DNA of 64,000 bases from Aureococcus anophagefferens (GCF_000186865.1 NW_008705568.1:645513-709512), one strand, 5' to 3'. Positions 27,969 to 39,158 are shown, counted from the stretch's first letter. Made by a program: numbers and translations. The notes: a model not told the origin generated them from the letters alone.

Positions 27969-30900
27969 ATGCGCTGCGCGCGGGTCGTCGCGGTCCTGTG
28001 GATAGCGCTGCGCGCGGCTGCGCAAATCACCGCCGACCGCGTCCTCTCGGGCGCGCCGGCATCCTCCTGCACACGCGGCGTCGCCTTCGTCGAGCACATC
28101 ATCGACGAGATGACGCAAGCCGTCCCCTACTGGAACTCGGTCTACAAGAGCGACAGCAACGTGTACGCGATCGACGTCGACGGCGACGGCGACGTCGACG
28201 TCCTGTCGTCGTCCTCGCGCGACGACACGGTCTCGTGGTACGAGAACGACGCGCGCGAGTCCTTCGCCGAGCGCATTATCACGTACCTTGTGGATGCCCC
28301 CGTCAGCGTCTTTGCGATCGACGTCGACGGCGACGGCGACGTCGACGCGCTCTCGGCGACCCAGGAAGGCGACACGATCGCGTGGTACGAGAACGACGGG
28401 TCCCAGTCTTTCGCGCAGCGCGCCATCACGGCCGCTTTGGATTTTCCCTTCAAGGTCTACGCGATCGACGTCGACGGCGACGGCGACGTCGACGCGCTCT
28501 CGACGTCCTTCAACGACGACACGGTCGCGTGGTACGAGAACGACGGGTCCCAGTCTTTTGCGCAGCGCGCCATCACGACGCTGGCGAACGGAGCCCGCGG
28601 CCTCTTCGCGATCGATGTCGACGGCGACGGCGACGTCGATGCGCTGTCGACGTGCGACAACGACGACACGGTCGCGTGGTACGAGAACGACGGCTCCCAG
28701 TCGTTCACCGGACGCGTCATCACGGCGTTCGCGGACGCACCCAAGAGCGTCTACGCGATCGACGTCGACGGCGACGGGGACCTCGACGCGCTCTCGGCGG
28801 ACAGAGGCGGGGACACGGTCGCGTGGTACGAGAACGACGGAGCCGAGTCCTTCACGGAGCACGTCGTCACGACCCTCGCCGACGGCCCCTTCTCCGTCTT
28901 CGCGATCGACGTCGACGGCGACGGCGACGTGGACATGCCGGTCGCGTCCTACGACGACTACACGGTCGCGTGGTACGAGAACGACGGGTCTCAGCTGTTT
29001 ACCGAGCGCGTCCTCACGACGCTGGCGGGCGAGGCCTACTCGGTCTTCGCGATCGACGTGGACGGCGACGGCGACGTCGACGTCCTCTCGGCGGATTGGA
29101 CGGAGGAGAGGGTCGCCTGGTACGAACATTACTGCGTGACGGCCGCGCCGACGGTGACGCCGACCGTGACGCCGCGGCCGACGACGCAATGCGACCGCTT
29201 CCCGTTCCTCGAGCGCGTCGTCGCCGACACGGCGGACGGCGCCGAAAGCGTCTACGCGATCGACGTCGACGGCGACGGCGACGTGGACGTGCTCTCCGCA
29301 AACTTCAAGGACGACGCGGTCGCGTGGTACGAGAACGACGGCTCCCAGTCCTTCACCGAGCGCGTCATCACGAACGCTATGAACGGTGCCTACTACGTCT
29401 TTGCGATCGACGTGGACGGCGACGGCGACGTCGACGCGCTCTCGGCGGCCTACTACGACAACACGGTCGACTGGTACGAGAACGACGGGTCCGAGTCCTT
29501 CACTGAGCGTGAGATCGCGACGTCGGTGAATGGAGCCCGATGCGCGTACGCGATCGACGTCGACGGCGACGGCGACGTCGACGTGCTCTCGTGCGCGGGA
29601 GGTGACGACACGGTCGCGTGGCAGGAGAACGACGGCTCGCAATCTTTTACGGAGCGCGTCATCACGGCGCTGGCGGATGGAGTCCGAGGCGCGTACGCGA
29701 TCGACGTCGACGGCGACGGCGACGTCGACGCGCTCTCGGCCTCCAGCACCGACGACACGGTCGCGTGGTACGAGAACGACGGCTCTCAGTCCTTCGGCGA
29801 GCACATCATCGCGACGCTCACTGAGTATGGGGATCCCATGGAGGTCTACGCGATCGACGTCGACGGCGACGGCGACGTGGACGCGCTGTCGGCGGCCTTC
29901 TACTACGACATGGTCGCGTGGTACGAGAACGACGGCTCCCAGTCCTTCACCGAGCGCGTCATCACTAACGCGGCGGACGGTGTCTACTCCGCCTTTGCGA
30001 TCGACGTGGACAGCGACGGCGACGTCGACGCGCTGTCGACGTCCGAGAACGACGACACGGTCGCGTGGTACGAGAACGACGGGTCCGAATCGTTTGACGA
30101 AAAGATCATCTCGAGTGAGAGGGACGGCCAGAGCGTCTTCGCCGTCGACGTCGACGGCGACGGCGACGTGGACGTCTTGGCGGCCGCCTGGGACGACGAC
30201 GTGGTCGCGTGGTACGAGAACGATTGCGCCACGGCCGCTCCGACGATGTCTCCGCGGCCGACATCGACGCCGACCTCGACCCCCACGTCTGCGCCGACGT
30301 CTGCGCCAACGCACGTCCTCTGCGAGCCCGGGACCTACTCGCCGGACCGGTCCGGGGCGAAATGTGAATCGTGCGTGGCGGGCAAGTTCTCCAACGGCAC
30401 GGGCGCCGACTCCTGCGCCGTGTGCCCCGTGAACACGTTCAGCGAGGGCGGCGCGGCGGTCTGCACCGACTGCGAGAGCGGAAGGAAATCTGGCCTCGGG
30501 TCTGATAGCTGCGGCTATTGCCTCGAGGGCCAGTACCAGACGCTCGACGCGGACGGGGCGAAGGTGTGCGTCGACTGCGACGCCGGCTGGTACTCGTCCC
30601 TGGGCCTCACGTGCCTCCCGTGCGGCCCGGGGCTCCACACGACCGACGGCGTCGCGTGCGTCTCCTGCGAGTCCGGGAGGTACAGCAACGGCACGGCGAA
30701 CGACGGCTGCGCGGACTGCCCCGCGGGCGCGTCCGCGGCGAGCGGCGCGTCGCTGTGCGCGGCCTGCGCCGCCGCGACCTGCGAGGCCGGGACCTGCGGC
30801 CAGGGCACGTACAGCTACGCCGCGGCGTCGGCGAGCTGCCTCGCGTGCCCCTACCCGCTCGTCGCGACGACGTCGGCGTCGTCCTACTGCGACGGCTGCG

Positions 30901-33900
30901 TCGCCGGCAGGGCAGCAAAAGAGAGCGAAATTCCCAACTTCAAAGGCTCCTTTCTCGGCCGATTTCCACTCGTTTCGGCTGATTTTTGGACGAGCGATCA
31001 TCTCTCGGAGCGGTCTCGACGCGTGGGCGCTTTTCTCGTGACGCGCACGCGCGGAACACTCAAGTTGAAGCGACGTTGAATCACCCTTTTGCTGCCCAGG
31101 TCGCCGGCTCGTACTGGTCCGACGACTGGCACTCTGCTTTCTTGGAGAGCAACTCGCACGAGGACGGCGCCCAGTGCGCGGCCTGCTGCCGGGCCTGCCC
31201 TGACGGCAGTGCATGCGACGAACTCGGGCACACCGCGGAGACGATCGTCGTCGAAGCGGGCTACTGGCGCGGCTCCGTCGCGTCCGTCGAGGTCGAGGCG
31301 TGCGTCCGCCGCGGCAACTGCCCGGGGGGCGCGGCCCTCGGCGGCGACGACCTCTGCGACGACCACTCCGAGGGCATCCGCTGCAACGAATGCGAGGCGG
31401 GGTTCTACCTCGGGCCCGGCGGCGCGTGCGCCGCCTGCGGGTCGTCGCGCGTCAAGCTCGCGGCCCTGGGCGTCGGGCTCGCGGCGGCCGCGGCGGCCGC
31501 CTACGTCGCGCGGCCCTACGCGGCCCGCGTGCGCTGGAAGAAGAAGGATTGGTGGCTCACGACGCTCCTCACGCTCTGGTACACGGCGCAGTCGAACGCC
31601 GTCTTCTTCCGCATCGAGGGCCTCGACCCGCCGGCGCCGTTCAGCCTCGTGCTGTCGGCGCTGGACGTCGTCACGCTCGAGTGGGCCAAGGGGCTCGTCT
31701 TCACGCCCTGCGACCTCTTCAGCTACTACGCCAAGGTCGTCGCCGTGACGGCGGCGCCCGCCGCGGTCCTCGTCGCCGTCGCGGTCGCCGGCGCGGCGCA
31801 CGCGGCGCTCCGGGGCCGCGACCTCGAGGACCTCGTCGACGCGTACCTCGCGGCCTACGTCGCCGTCTTCCTGCTCTGTCATGTGTCCTTGTGCGTCTCC
31901 ATCGGCGTCCCGCGACGATTTTCGAGAGATTTGGGGTGGGAACACGAAGCAACGCCGTCATCGCGCGGCAGGTCTTCATCTTCGACCACTTCCGCTGCGA
32001 CGGCCCCTTCGAGCTCGCGCCCGGCCGGTCGCGGCGCGTGCTCGCCGTCGACTACGGCGTGTCGTGCGAGAGCGGGGCCTACCGCCGCGCCTACGTCTAT
32101 ATGTCGCTCGCGCTCGCGATCTACGTCTTCGGCGTGCCCCTCGCGCTGCTCCTGCGGCTCTGGGCGAACCGGCGGGGCGAGGCGGCGACGCCGTCGCAGC
32201 TCGCCGCGCGCGACGCCCCCCTCGCGGGCCTCGCGACGAAGTACAGCGGCCAGTTCTACTGGGTCGAGTTCGTCGACATCTTCGAGCGCCTCCTGCTCTG
32301 CGGCCTGACGGTCTTCGCGCGGGAAGCGGCGTCCCGTGGCCGCGACGACGTTCGAGAGATGTTGCGTGGGAAACCAATGAACTGTCGTCGCCGTCGTGCG
32401 TAGGTTCCCGCACAAGCCCGGGATGCGCGTCGCGTGCTGCCAGCTCTTCCTCCTCTTCAAGGTCTTCCTCTCCGCCAAGTACGAGCCGATCGTCCGCGAG
32501 TCGCACCGCGCCATCTCCCTCGCCTGCTGCGGCTACCTCGCCTGCTGCGTCGTCTACGCGGGCATCGCGCTCGGCGACACGACGCCGAGCCGGCTCCAGG
32601 AGCAGGTCTTCTCCGTCGCGCTCGTCGCCGCGTTCGCCGCCGTCGCCGCGCTCGCGCGGTCCGCGTCGACGAGCGAGCGCTTCTACGGCCTCGTCGCGGC
32701 GGTCCAGAACCTCGAGCCCTTCGACGCCGCGGCCTTCCGCGACGCCTGCGGCTCCGCCGCGAGCGCGCTCGTCCTCCGGAGGACCGTCTACCACGCGGCA
32801 GTCGCCATCGTCCGCGCGCCGACGGCGCGCACGTGGGCCTACCTGAAGTCGCACCTGCAGCCCCTCGACGTCGTCTGGGCCGACGCCCTGCCGCACGCGA
32901 TGCTCCTCGGCGCCCACGGCGACGACGCGTCCTTCGCGGCCGCCGTCGCGCGCCACCGGGCCGCGTCCGGCTGCGGCGCCGCGGTCGCGGACGTCTTCGG
33001 AGCCGCGCAGGCCGCGGCCCTCCTCGCGACGCCCGCGGCCGGCAGCCCGACGCGCTCCGTCGGGAAGGCCGGCAGCCCGAAGCGCGCCGCCGGGAAGGCG
33101 GCCGCGGACCCGCCGGACGCCGCGCGGCTTGCCGAGGCCCACGCGTGGACGCCCTGGGAGGCCCTGCGCCTCGCGGCGCTCTGGGCGATGCGCACGACCA
33201 AGGCCGAGATGGACCGGCGGTGCGCCGCCTTCCTGGCGCTCGAGCCCTACGGCGCCTACCTCCGCGCGGAGCGGGACGTCGCGGCGGACCTCGAGCAGCC
33301 GCTGCTCCGGCTCGCCGAGGTCGTCGCCGTCGCGGACCTCGTCGGTCCCGGGCCGCAGACGGCGCGCTTCCTCGCGGACGTCGACCGGCTCTGCTTCCCG
33401 GAGCTGCTGCGGGCGCTGTCGGCGGCCGCCNNNNNNNNNNNNNNNNNNNNNNNNNNNNNNNNNNNNNNNNNNNNNNNNNNCGGCGCGCTCGAGGCGGGCG
33501 CGGCGACCCTCGCCGAGACGGAGCGACGCGACGGCGGCGACGGCGCCGCCGCCGCCGGCTCCGCATTTTCGCGATGCCTCCTGAAATGCGCGCCGGAGGT
33601 GTCGATCAAGAAGACGACGCGCATGGCCGCCAAGGTCGACGGCTACGAGCGCCTCAAGGGCGCCGGGAACTATCCCTACGCCGCCTTCATCGGCGACTCG
33701 CTCCGAGCGTCCGTCGTCTGCGACGACGCCGAGGCCTTCTGGAAGACGTACCGCGCGCTCAGGGGCGACCCGGACGACCCGCGGAGGCCCCTGAAGATCC
33801 TGCGGCTGAAGAACAAGCTCGGCAAGGGACAGGAGCCCTTCAACTTCCACCTGAACTGCAGCTTCCAGCCGACGACCTTCAAGGCGCCCATCCAGCTCGA

Positions 33901-33994
33901 GATCCAGATCTGGGCCGCGGAGATCATGGCGCTGAACGACGTCAGCCACTGGCAGTACGAAGTTTCCCGAGCGGGGGACGTGGCCGCGTGGTAA
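27969..33994 (+). CDS. Giant surface protein: FG-GAP-like repeats, Cys-rich repeats, multispan region and RelA/SpoT-like tail
   Basis: Exons 27969-30899, 31100-31906, 31972-32330, 32404-33994 (about 1895 residues). After a signal peptide (RCARVVAVLWIALRAAAQ) come about 14 repeats of AIDVDGDGDVDALS..DDTVAWYEND, VCBS/FG-GAP-like with calcium-loop Asp residues. A Thr/Pro linker and Cys-rich GCC2/GCC3 (ephrin-receptor-like) modules follow (CEPGTYSP, CVAGKFSNGTGADSC). Several membrane helices come next. The cytosolic C-terminus has DSLRASVVCDDAEAFWKTYR, LKILRLKNKLGKG and IQLEIQIWAAEIMALNDVSH, resembling RelA/SpoT-like domains. A 50-N gap lies in the last exon. It probably senses or adheres outside and signals inside. 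Confidence 0.75.
30900..31099 (+). mobile_element. Introner, family A, in giant FG-GAP gene (200 bp)
   Basis: Nine-base duplication GTCGCCGGC on both sides; GT donor, acceptor GCTGCCCAG; splicing gives CDGCVAGSYWSDDW. Same sense as the gene. Confidence 0.95.
31907..31971 (+). other. Short intron (65 bp) in giant FG-GAP gene
   Basis: GT-AG intron starting GTCCCGCGACGA; required to join HVSLCVSIG to VFIFDHFRC in frame. It shares a core word with the next intron. Confidence 0.75.
32331..32403 (+). other. Short intron (73 bp) in giant FG-GAP gene
   Basis: GT-AG intron starting GTCCCGTGGCCGCGACGA and ending GTGCGTAG; joins LTVFAREAA to FPHKPGMRVACC in phase. A GC donor at 32319 is an alternative in the same phase. 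Confidence 0.65.
33431..33480. other. Assembly gap (50 N)
   Basis: Lies in the last exon of the giant FG-GAP gene. The flanking frames agree if 50 bases is true, but the length is probably nominal. Confidence 1.
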
Positions 33995-34055
33995 CGACGG
34001 GGGCCGGCATTCGCGAAGTTCCCCGTGCTCGTGGTGGGGTTCGGAATTAGGCGCG

Positions 34056-35005
34056 TCACGCGAGGAGCGTCGCGCCGAGCCAGTCGACGAGGAGGCCGTA
34101 GGCGCGCTCGCGGCCCGGCTCGTTGAAGATCTCGTGGAACTCGCCGGGCAGGAGCTCGAGCTGCGTCGGCCCGGCCCAGGCGTCGCAGAGGCGCGTCGAG
34201 CCGCCCGGGTCGATGACCCGGTCGCCCGTGCCGTGGAGGAGGAGGAGCGGCACGCCGCGGCACTCGCGCTTCGCGAGGTCGAAGCAGGCCGCCATCGCGT
34301 CGAGCATCTCCGCGCCGAAGCGCGCGCGGACGCCGCCGGTGTAGACGAGGGGGTCGTTGAGGTACTGCTCGATGACCGTCGCGTCCCGCGAGAGGTACTT
34401 GGAGGGCAGGGGGTCGAGCTGGAGCTTCGGCAGCGCGTTGCTGAGCTTCCGCGCGAGGAAGACGAGGAGCGGCGTCGCCATCTCCGGGTCCGGCTCGACG
34501 GCGGGCGCGGACAGCGCGACGCCGCGGAGGTTCGCGACGCGGCCGCTCGCCGCGGCGTGGATGGCGCGCAGCGGCGCCGCGCGATTTGCGCGACGTCGTC
34601 GACGTAGTGGGCGAAGCGCTCGACGTGGCCGCGGCAGCCCTCGGAGCGGCCGTGGCCCTGGTGGTCCAGCGCGACGACCGCGTAGCCCGCGGCCGCGAGC
34701 GCGGCGCCGAGCGCGCCGTAGCGGCCCGAGTGCTCCGCGAAGCCGTGGACGAGGAGCACCGTCGCCCTGGGCGCCGCCGCCGGCGCCCAGGCGCGCGTGA
34801 AGATGCGCAGGCCCTGGCCGTTGACCTCGAACTCGGGGAAGAGCGGGTGCGGGCCGGGCAGGGTCAGGTGGCAGTCCTCGCGCTCGGCGAAGGCCGTGGT
34901 GGCGTGTTTCGCGTCGCTGAGCGCGCGGACCTTCCTCGCCAGCAGGGCGACGCCGACGGCGACGGCGGACGTCGCAATGACAGTTTCTTTGGAGAAGGAG
35001 ACCAT
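34056..35005 (-). CDS. Monoglyceride-lipase-like alpha/beta hydrolase missing its nucleophile region
   Basis: The start at 35005 gives an N-terminal membrane helix (VIATSAVAVGVALLARKV). Then comes a clear lipase front half: LLVHGFAEHSGRYGALGAAL and VVALDHQGHGRSEG. At about 34580-34605 the frame breaks. The text jumps from HYVDDVAQIAR to LRAIHAAASGRVANLRGVAL, so the GHSMGG-type nucleophile elbow and about 25 residues are absent. The rear half is intact: LLLLHGTGDRVIDPGGSTRL (acid Asp) and LPGEFHEIFNEP (His). Either the assembly lost a short GC-rich segment or the gene is dead. The family hydrolyses monoacylglycerol or lysophospholipid. Confidence 0.75.
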
Positions 35006-35300
35006 GGTCCCGCCCGACGAACGAGGCCGCGCGCCGTCCCAAGCGTCCTGCCCGACGAACGAGGCCGCGCGATCTCCCAGCTTAGGCACGGTGTCCAGAT
35101 CTCGAGTTGAGAAATTGAGGTAGGACTTGAGGTGGATGATGCCGTTGGACGCCGTCCGCGCGTTAATCCGCGCGGCCGAGGCGGCTCCCGTGACGGCAGC
35201 ACGCTTAAATAGGCCGCCGGAAGGGGGGCAGGGGGGCGCGGTTCGCTCCCCCGGGGGGACAGTGGTGTGTGGGTTTCGCGGCCGCGGCGCTCCCGGCGGC

Positions 35301-37753
35301 CTAGAAGGCGACGCCGACGTCGCCCGGGCCGACGGCCTTCTTCGTGTCGGCGTCGGCGTCGAAGGAGGCGTCGTAGGCGGCGACGTGGACGCCGACGGAG
35401 CGGCCGGACTGGTCCGCGCGGCCCTCGAAGGACGCGTCCCACTTCAAGGCGCGCTCGGTCGAGCACGCGATGGACTTGCCCTCGGGGATGGTCTGGGCCG
35501 CGGCGAGGGACGGGTAGAGCGAGTCGAAGATCTGGCGGTAGTAGTAGGCCTCCTTGGTCCGCGGCGTGTTGTACGCGAAGCGGTGCGGCGCGACGGAGAA
35601 CTGGTGGTCGCTGACGTGGGCCTCGGCGTGGTCGCGGAGCGCGTCGATCCAGCCGTAGCCGACGCCGTCGGAGAACTGCTCCTTCTGGCGCCAGAGGATC
35701 TCCTTGGGGAGGTAGGGGTCCTCGGGCACGTCGAAGGCCTTGCGGAGGATGTACTTCTCGATGCGGCCCGCCTTGACGTCGATCATCTTCTCCCGCGGGT
35801 CGATGGACATGGCGACGTCGAGGAAGTCGGCGTCGAGGAAGGGCACGCGCGCCTCGACGCCCCAGGCCATGGTCGACTTGTTCGCGCGGAGGCAGTCGTA
35901 GATGTAGAGCTGCTTCACCTTGTCCTTGAGCTCCGCGAAGAGCTCGCCGGCGTCCGGCGCCTGGGCAGCACAAGGGTGATTCAACGTCGCTTCAACGTGA
36001 GTGTTCCGCGCGCGCGCGTTGCAGAAACACCATCCACGCTTCGAGACTCTTCCGAGAGATGATCGCTCGTCCAAAAATCAGCCGAAACGAGTGGAAAATG
36101 GCCGAGATCGGAGCCTTTGAAGTTGGGAATTTCGCCCTCTTTTGCTGCCCCGTCCGGCGCCTTGTGGAAGTAGAGGTAGCCCGCGAGGATCTCGTCGGCG
36201 CCCTCGCCGCTCAGCACCATCTTGACGCCCATGGCCTTGATCTTGCGCGCCATGAGGAACATGGGCGTCGCCGCGCGGATCGTCGTGACGTCGTACGTCT
36301 CGAGGTGGTGCACGACCTCGGCGACGGCGTCGAGGCCCTCCTGGAGCGTGAAGGTGTAGGGGTGGTGGATCGTGCCGATGTGGGCCGCGGCCTTGGCCGC
36401 CGCGGCGAGGTCCGGCGACCCGACCAAACCCACGGAGAACGAGTGGAGCGCGGACATCCACTGGCCGGCGCCGGCCGCGACCTTCTTCTTCAGGAAGCGC
36501 TGGGCCACGGACGCCACGAGCGACGAGTCGAGCCCGCCGCTCAACAGCACGCCCCAGGGCACGTCGGACATCATGCGGCGCTCCACGGCCTTCTCGAAGG
36601 CCTCGCGGAGCTTCCCGTAGTCGCACGGCGCCGCCGGCAGGCCCTCGAGGGACCGCCACGCCGGCGTGTACCACTCGACAAAGTCCTTGGTGTCGGAGCG
36701 CCAGCAGTGGCCGGGCTTGAACTGCTCGAGCGAGGGGCAGTCGCGGGCCATGGCCTTGAGCTCGGACGCGATCCACACGGAGCCGTCCGGCCCCCGGCCG
36801 ATGTAGAGGGACGTGATGCCGATGTGGTCGCGCGCGGCGCCGTAGAAGCCCGTGCGCTGGTCGTAGAGGATGAAGGAGAACATGCCCCGGAGCTTGGCGC
36901 AGGCGCCCTCGAGGCCGTACTTGAGGTAGAGCGGGATGAGCACCTGGGCAGGAAAAGGGTGCGAAATTCCCAACTTCAAAGGCTCGTATCTCGGTCGATT
37001 TCCGCTCGTTTCGGCTGATTTTTGGACGAGCGATCATCTCTCGGAGCGCTCTCGAAGCGTGGGTGCTGTTTACGAAACGCGCGCGCGCGGAACACTCAAG
37101 TTGAAGCGACGTTGAATCACCCTTGTCCTGCCCTGATGAGCACCTCGCAGTCGCTACCCGTCTTCGGCGCGTAGGCGAAGCCGTCGGCCGCGAGCTCCGC
37201 GTAGAGCTCCTTGTAGTTGTAGATCTCGCCGTTGGCGGCGACGATGACCGACGCCTCCTCGACGGTCACCGTCCCGTCGGGGCCGCGCTGCGCGGCCGCG
37301 AACAACGGCTGCGCGCCGCTCTCGGGGTCCATGATCGCGAGGCGCTCGTGCGCGATGGCGTGCTGCGCCTTGCCGCGGGCGCCGCCCTCGGAGATCGTGA
37401 GCCTACGAATTTTTGACGGGTGTTCACGACGGGTCCGTGCCTTTCCGGGGCGGACGCGCGCGGCGCGCCGCGTGAGCGACTCCGAGGACGAGTTCGCGCC
37501 GATGCCGAGCAGCGTGCCGCTCCCGGACTTCTTCAGGCCCGCGCCCTCGGGCGCGCGGCTCAGGAGCTGGTAGCCGCTCCAGTCCGGCCCGCGGTGGCGC
37601 AGGCGCCGCGCCTGTGGATCGGATGCGTCCGGCGATCGTCGGGGGGGGGCGGGCGGCGGGACGCCGGGTGCGGACGCATTCGATGAGCTTCTTGCGGAGC
37701 TCGCTCTGAGACGTGTTGGGAGGCACGTCGAAGATGCCCAGGATGCCGCACAT
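35301..37753 (-). CDS. Asparagine synthetase (glutamine-hydrolysing) with two introners
   Basis: Exons 37753-37676, 37611-37144, 36943-36161, 35960-35301 (662 residues). The mature N-terminal Cys of [10 protein letters not shown] is the glutaminase nucleophile. [22 protein letters not shown] and TGSDCEV complete the glutaminase domain. The synthetase domain has [16 protein letters not shown] (PPi loop), [17 protein letters not shown] and [20 protein letters not shown]. The product is asparagine from aspartate, glutamine and ATP, probably cytosolic. The first intron is an ordinary 64-bp GT-AG intron (37675-37612). Both introner excisions are phase 0 and restore DCEVLIPLY and [12 protein letters not shown]. 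Confidence 0.93.
35961..36160 (-). mobile_element. Introner, family A, in asparagine synthetase (200 bp)
   Basis: Ten-base matching flanks GCGCCGGACG. GC donor, acceptor GCTGCCCAG. Core in gene sense. Confidence 0.95.
36944..37143 (+). mobile_element. Introner, family A, in asparagine synthetase (200 bp)
   Basis: Nine-base duplication GTGCTCATC. GT donor, acceptor CTGCCCAG. Core opposite to the gene, so this one gene holds family A in both orientations. Confidence 0.95.
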
Positions 37754-37865
37754 CGTGCCGAAGAAGTGGGTGCGCGGCGCCGCGCTGCGACGCGGAGCAG
37801 TGCCCTGCTCTTTGCGGTGCTGCAGCGATGTGCAACCCTGTGGCCTCCATGGTTATTAGGGCGTC

Positions 37866-39158
37866 ATGGCTAGCTTCAAGAGAGAGAACTCGCCGCTGAT
37901 GCTGCCCAAGAAAGAATTGGGAGCCATGGGTGCCTTTGCCAAGCCTTGGATGCTGGCCGCGCTGGCCGTCGCCGTAGGAGCGGGCTTTGCGATGAAGCGG
38001 CGCGCGGCTCTGCCTTGGATGCTGGCCGCGCTGGCCGTCGCCGTGGGGGCGGGCTTTGCGATGAAGCGGCGCGCGGCTCTGTCGTCTACGGGCGCCTGCA
38101 CCCTCCTGGAGCAGCTCGTGATGACCCAGCGGTCCGTCGATGCCCACATCCAAATGCCGAAGGACTTCGCCTACGTGCCCTTCGAGATGGTCGAGGCCTG
38201 CGGCTCGGCGTCGTTCCGCATGCCCTACCCCTACAAGATCCGCCTGCCGAGCCACAGCCCCCTCGATCAGCTCTACGCGGACTTCAAGGCCCTGGACAAG
38301 GCGACGGTGCTCACGCGCGAAATCGGCGAGGGCCCGGACGACTCCGACGACTACCTGCGGAATTCCAAGTTCACGAAGCACTCGGGATCGCAGGAGGAGC
38401 CTCTCGTCGAGGGGGTCGAGTCGTTGAGCAATGGCACGAAAGCGCTCTTCTTCGACAACTCGTGGACCTACGACCACTTCCGCCCCATGCTCAACGAGCC
38501 CGAGCGCTTCGACAAGATCTTCGAGAACTGCCTGTTCGGGAACATGTTCACGACGAACCTGACGGAGCAGCGCTTCACGGCCAAGGCCCACAGCGCGCCC
38601 TGGTACGGCTCCGTCGCCGTGCAGCTCGCGGGCGTCAAGCGGTGGAAGTTCTGGGACCCGGCGACCTTCGGCGCCCACGGCGTCCCCAGCGACGAGAGCA
38701 GCTTCGAGAACATGGCCGTCTCGAGGATCCTGCCGAGCCGCGGCATGACGAAGCTCATGAAGACCATCGACCACTACGACGTCGTCTCGTCGGCGGGGGA
38801 CCTCGTCTACTTCCCGGCCTTCTGGACCCACATCGTCTACACGGACCCGGGCTTCAACTTGATGATCAACCTCCGGGCCCGCCACCACCCATCCATGGCT
38901 CTGGGTTGGCTCCGCAACGCGCTGCAGATCCACTCGGTGATCGGTATGCTCAAGATGGCGGCGATCTTCACGCTCGTGTCCGTCCTCCCGGAGGAGGTCG
39001 TGCTCGCGAAGCTCGGCAAGGCGCACGACGCCGTCGCCAGCGAGACGGAGAAGACGCAGACATGGCTCGACGAGGTCGAGCACTCGATGAACGCGGACTC
39101 GAAGTTCGTCCAACTCCACGACAACGTCGGCGCGATCCCCTCCTCTAAGATGTTCTAG
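37866..39158 (+). CDS. Membrane-anchored JmjC/cupin-like protein
   Basis: 430 residues. The N-terminus has a 23-residue hydrophobic segment present twice in tandem (PWMLAALAVAVGAGFAMKRR). The later region TAKAHSAPWYGSVAVQLAG, KRWKFWDP and SAGDLVYFPAFWTHIVYTDP follows the cupin-8/JmjC-like pattern (Q..G.K.W..P, GD..Y.P..W.H). The usual HxD iron pair reads HSA here, so catalytic 2OG-oxygenase activity is doubtful; the distal His is kept. A C-terminal hydrophobic stretch and amphipathic helix follow. Function unknown. The ATG at 37866 opens on the other strand from asparagine synthetase, 112 bp from its start. Confidence 0.6.
   Translation: MASFKRENSPLMLPKKELGAMGAFAKPWMLAALAVAVGAGFAMKRRAALPWMLAALAVAVGAGFAMKRRAALSSTGACTLLEQLVMTQRSVDAHIQMPKDFAYVPFEMVEACGSASFRMPYPYKIRLPSHSPLDQLYADFKALDKATVLTREIGEGPDDSDDYLRNSKFTKHSGSQEEPLVEGVESLSNGTKALFFDNSWTYDHFRPMLNEPERFDKIFENCLFGNMFTTNLTEQRFTAKAHSAPWYGSVAVQLAGVKRWKFWDPATFGAHGVPSDESSFENMAVSRILPSRGMTKLMKTIDHYDVVSSAGDLVYFPAFWTHIVYTDPGFNLMINLRARHHPSMALGWLRNALQIHSVIGMLKMAAIFTLVSVLPEEVVLAKLGKAHDAVASETEKTQTWLDEVEHSMNADSKFVQLHDNVGAIPSSKMF
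37944..38081. repeat. 69-bp near-perfect tandem duplication doubling a membrane helix
   Basis: Units 37944-38012 and 38013-38081 differ at about one base and preserve frame, so the anchor helix is duplicated. Confidence 0.9.

Noticed and set aside
27969..30300. CRISPR-like array, because of regularly repeated ~145-bp units
   Set aside because: The units are coding FG-GAP repeats with drifting sequence and frame-preserving length, without spacers.
27864..31214. 1116-codon open frame opposite the giant FG-GAP gene
   Set aside because: The repeated VDVDRED-type peptides are the complement of the DGDGDVD repeats; no independent conservation.
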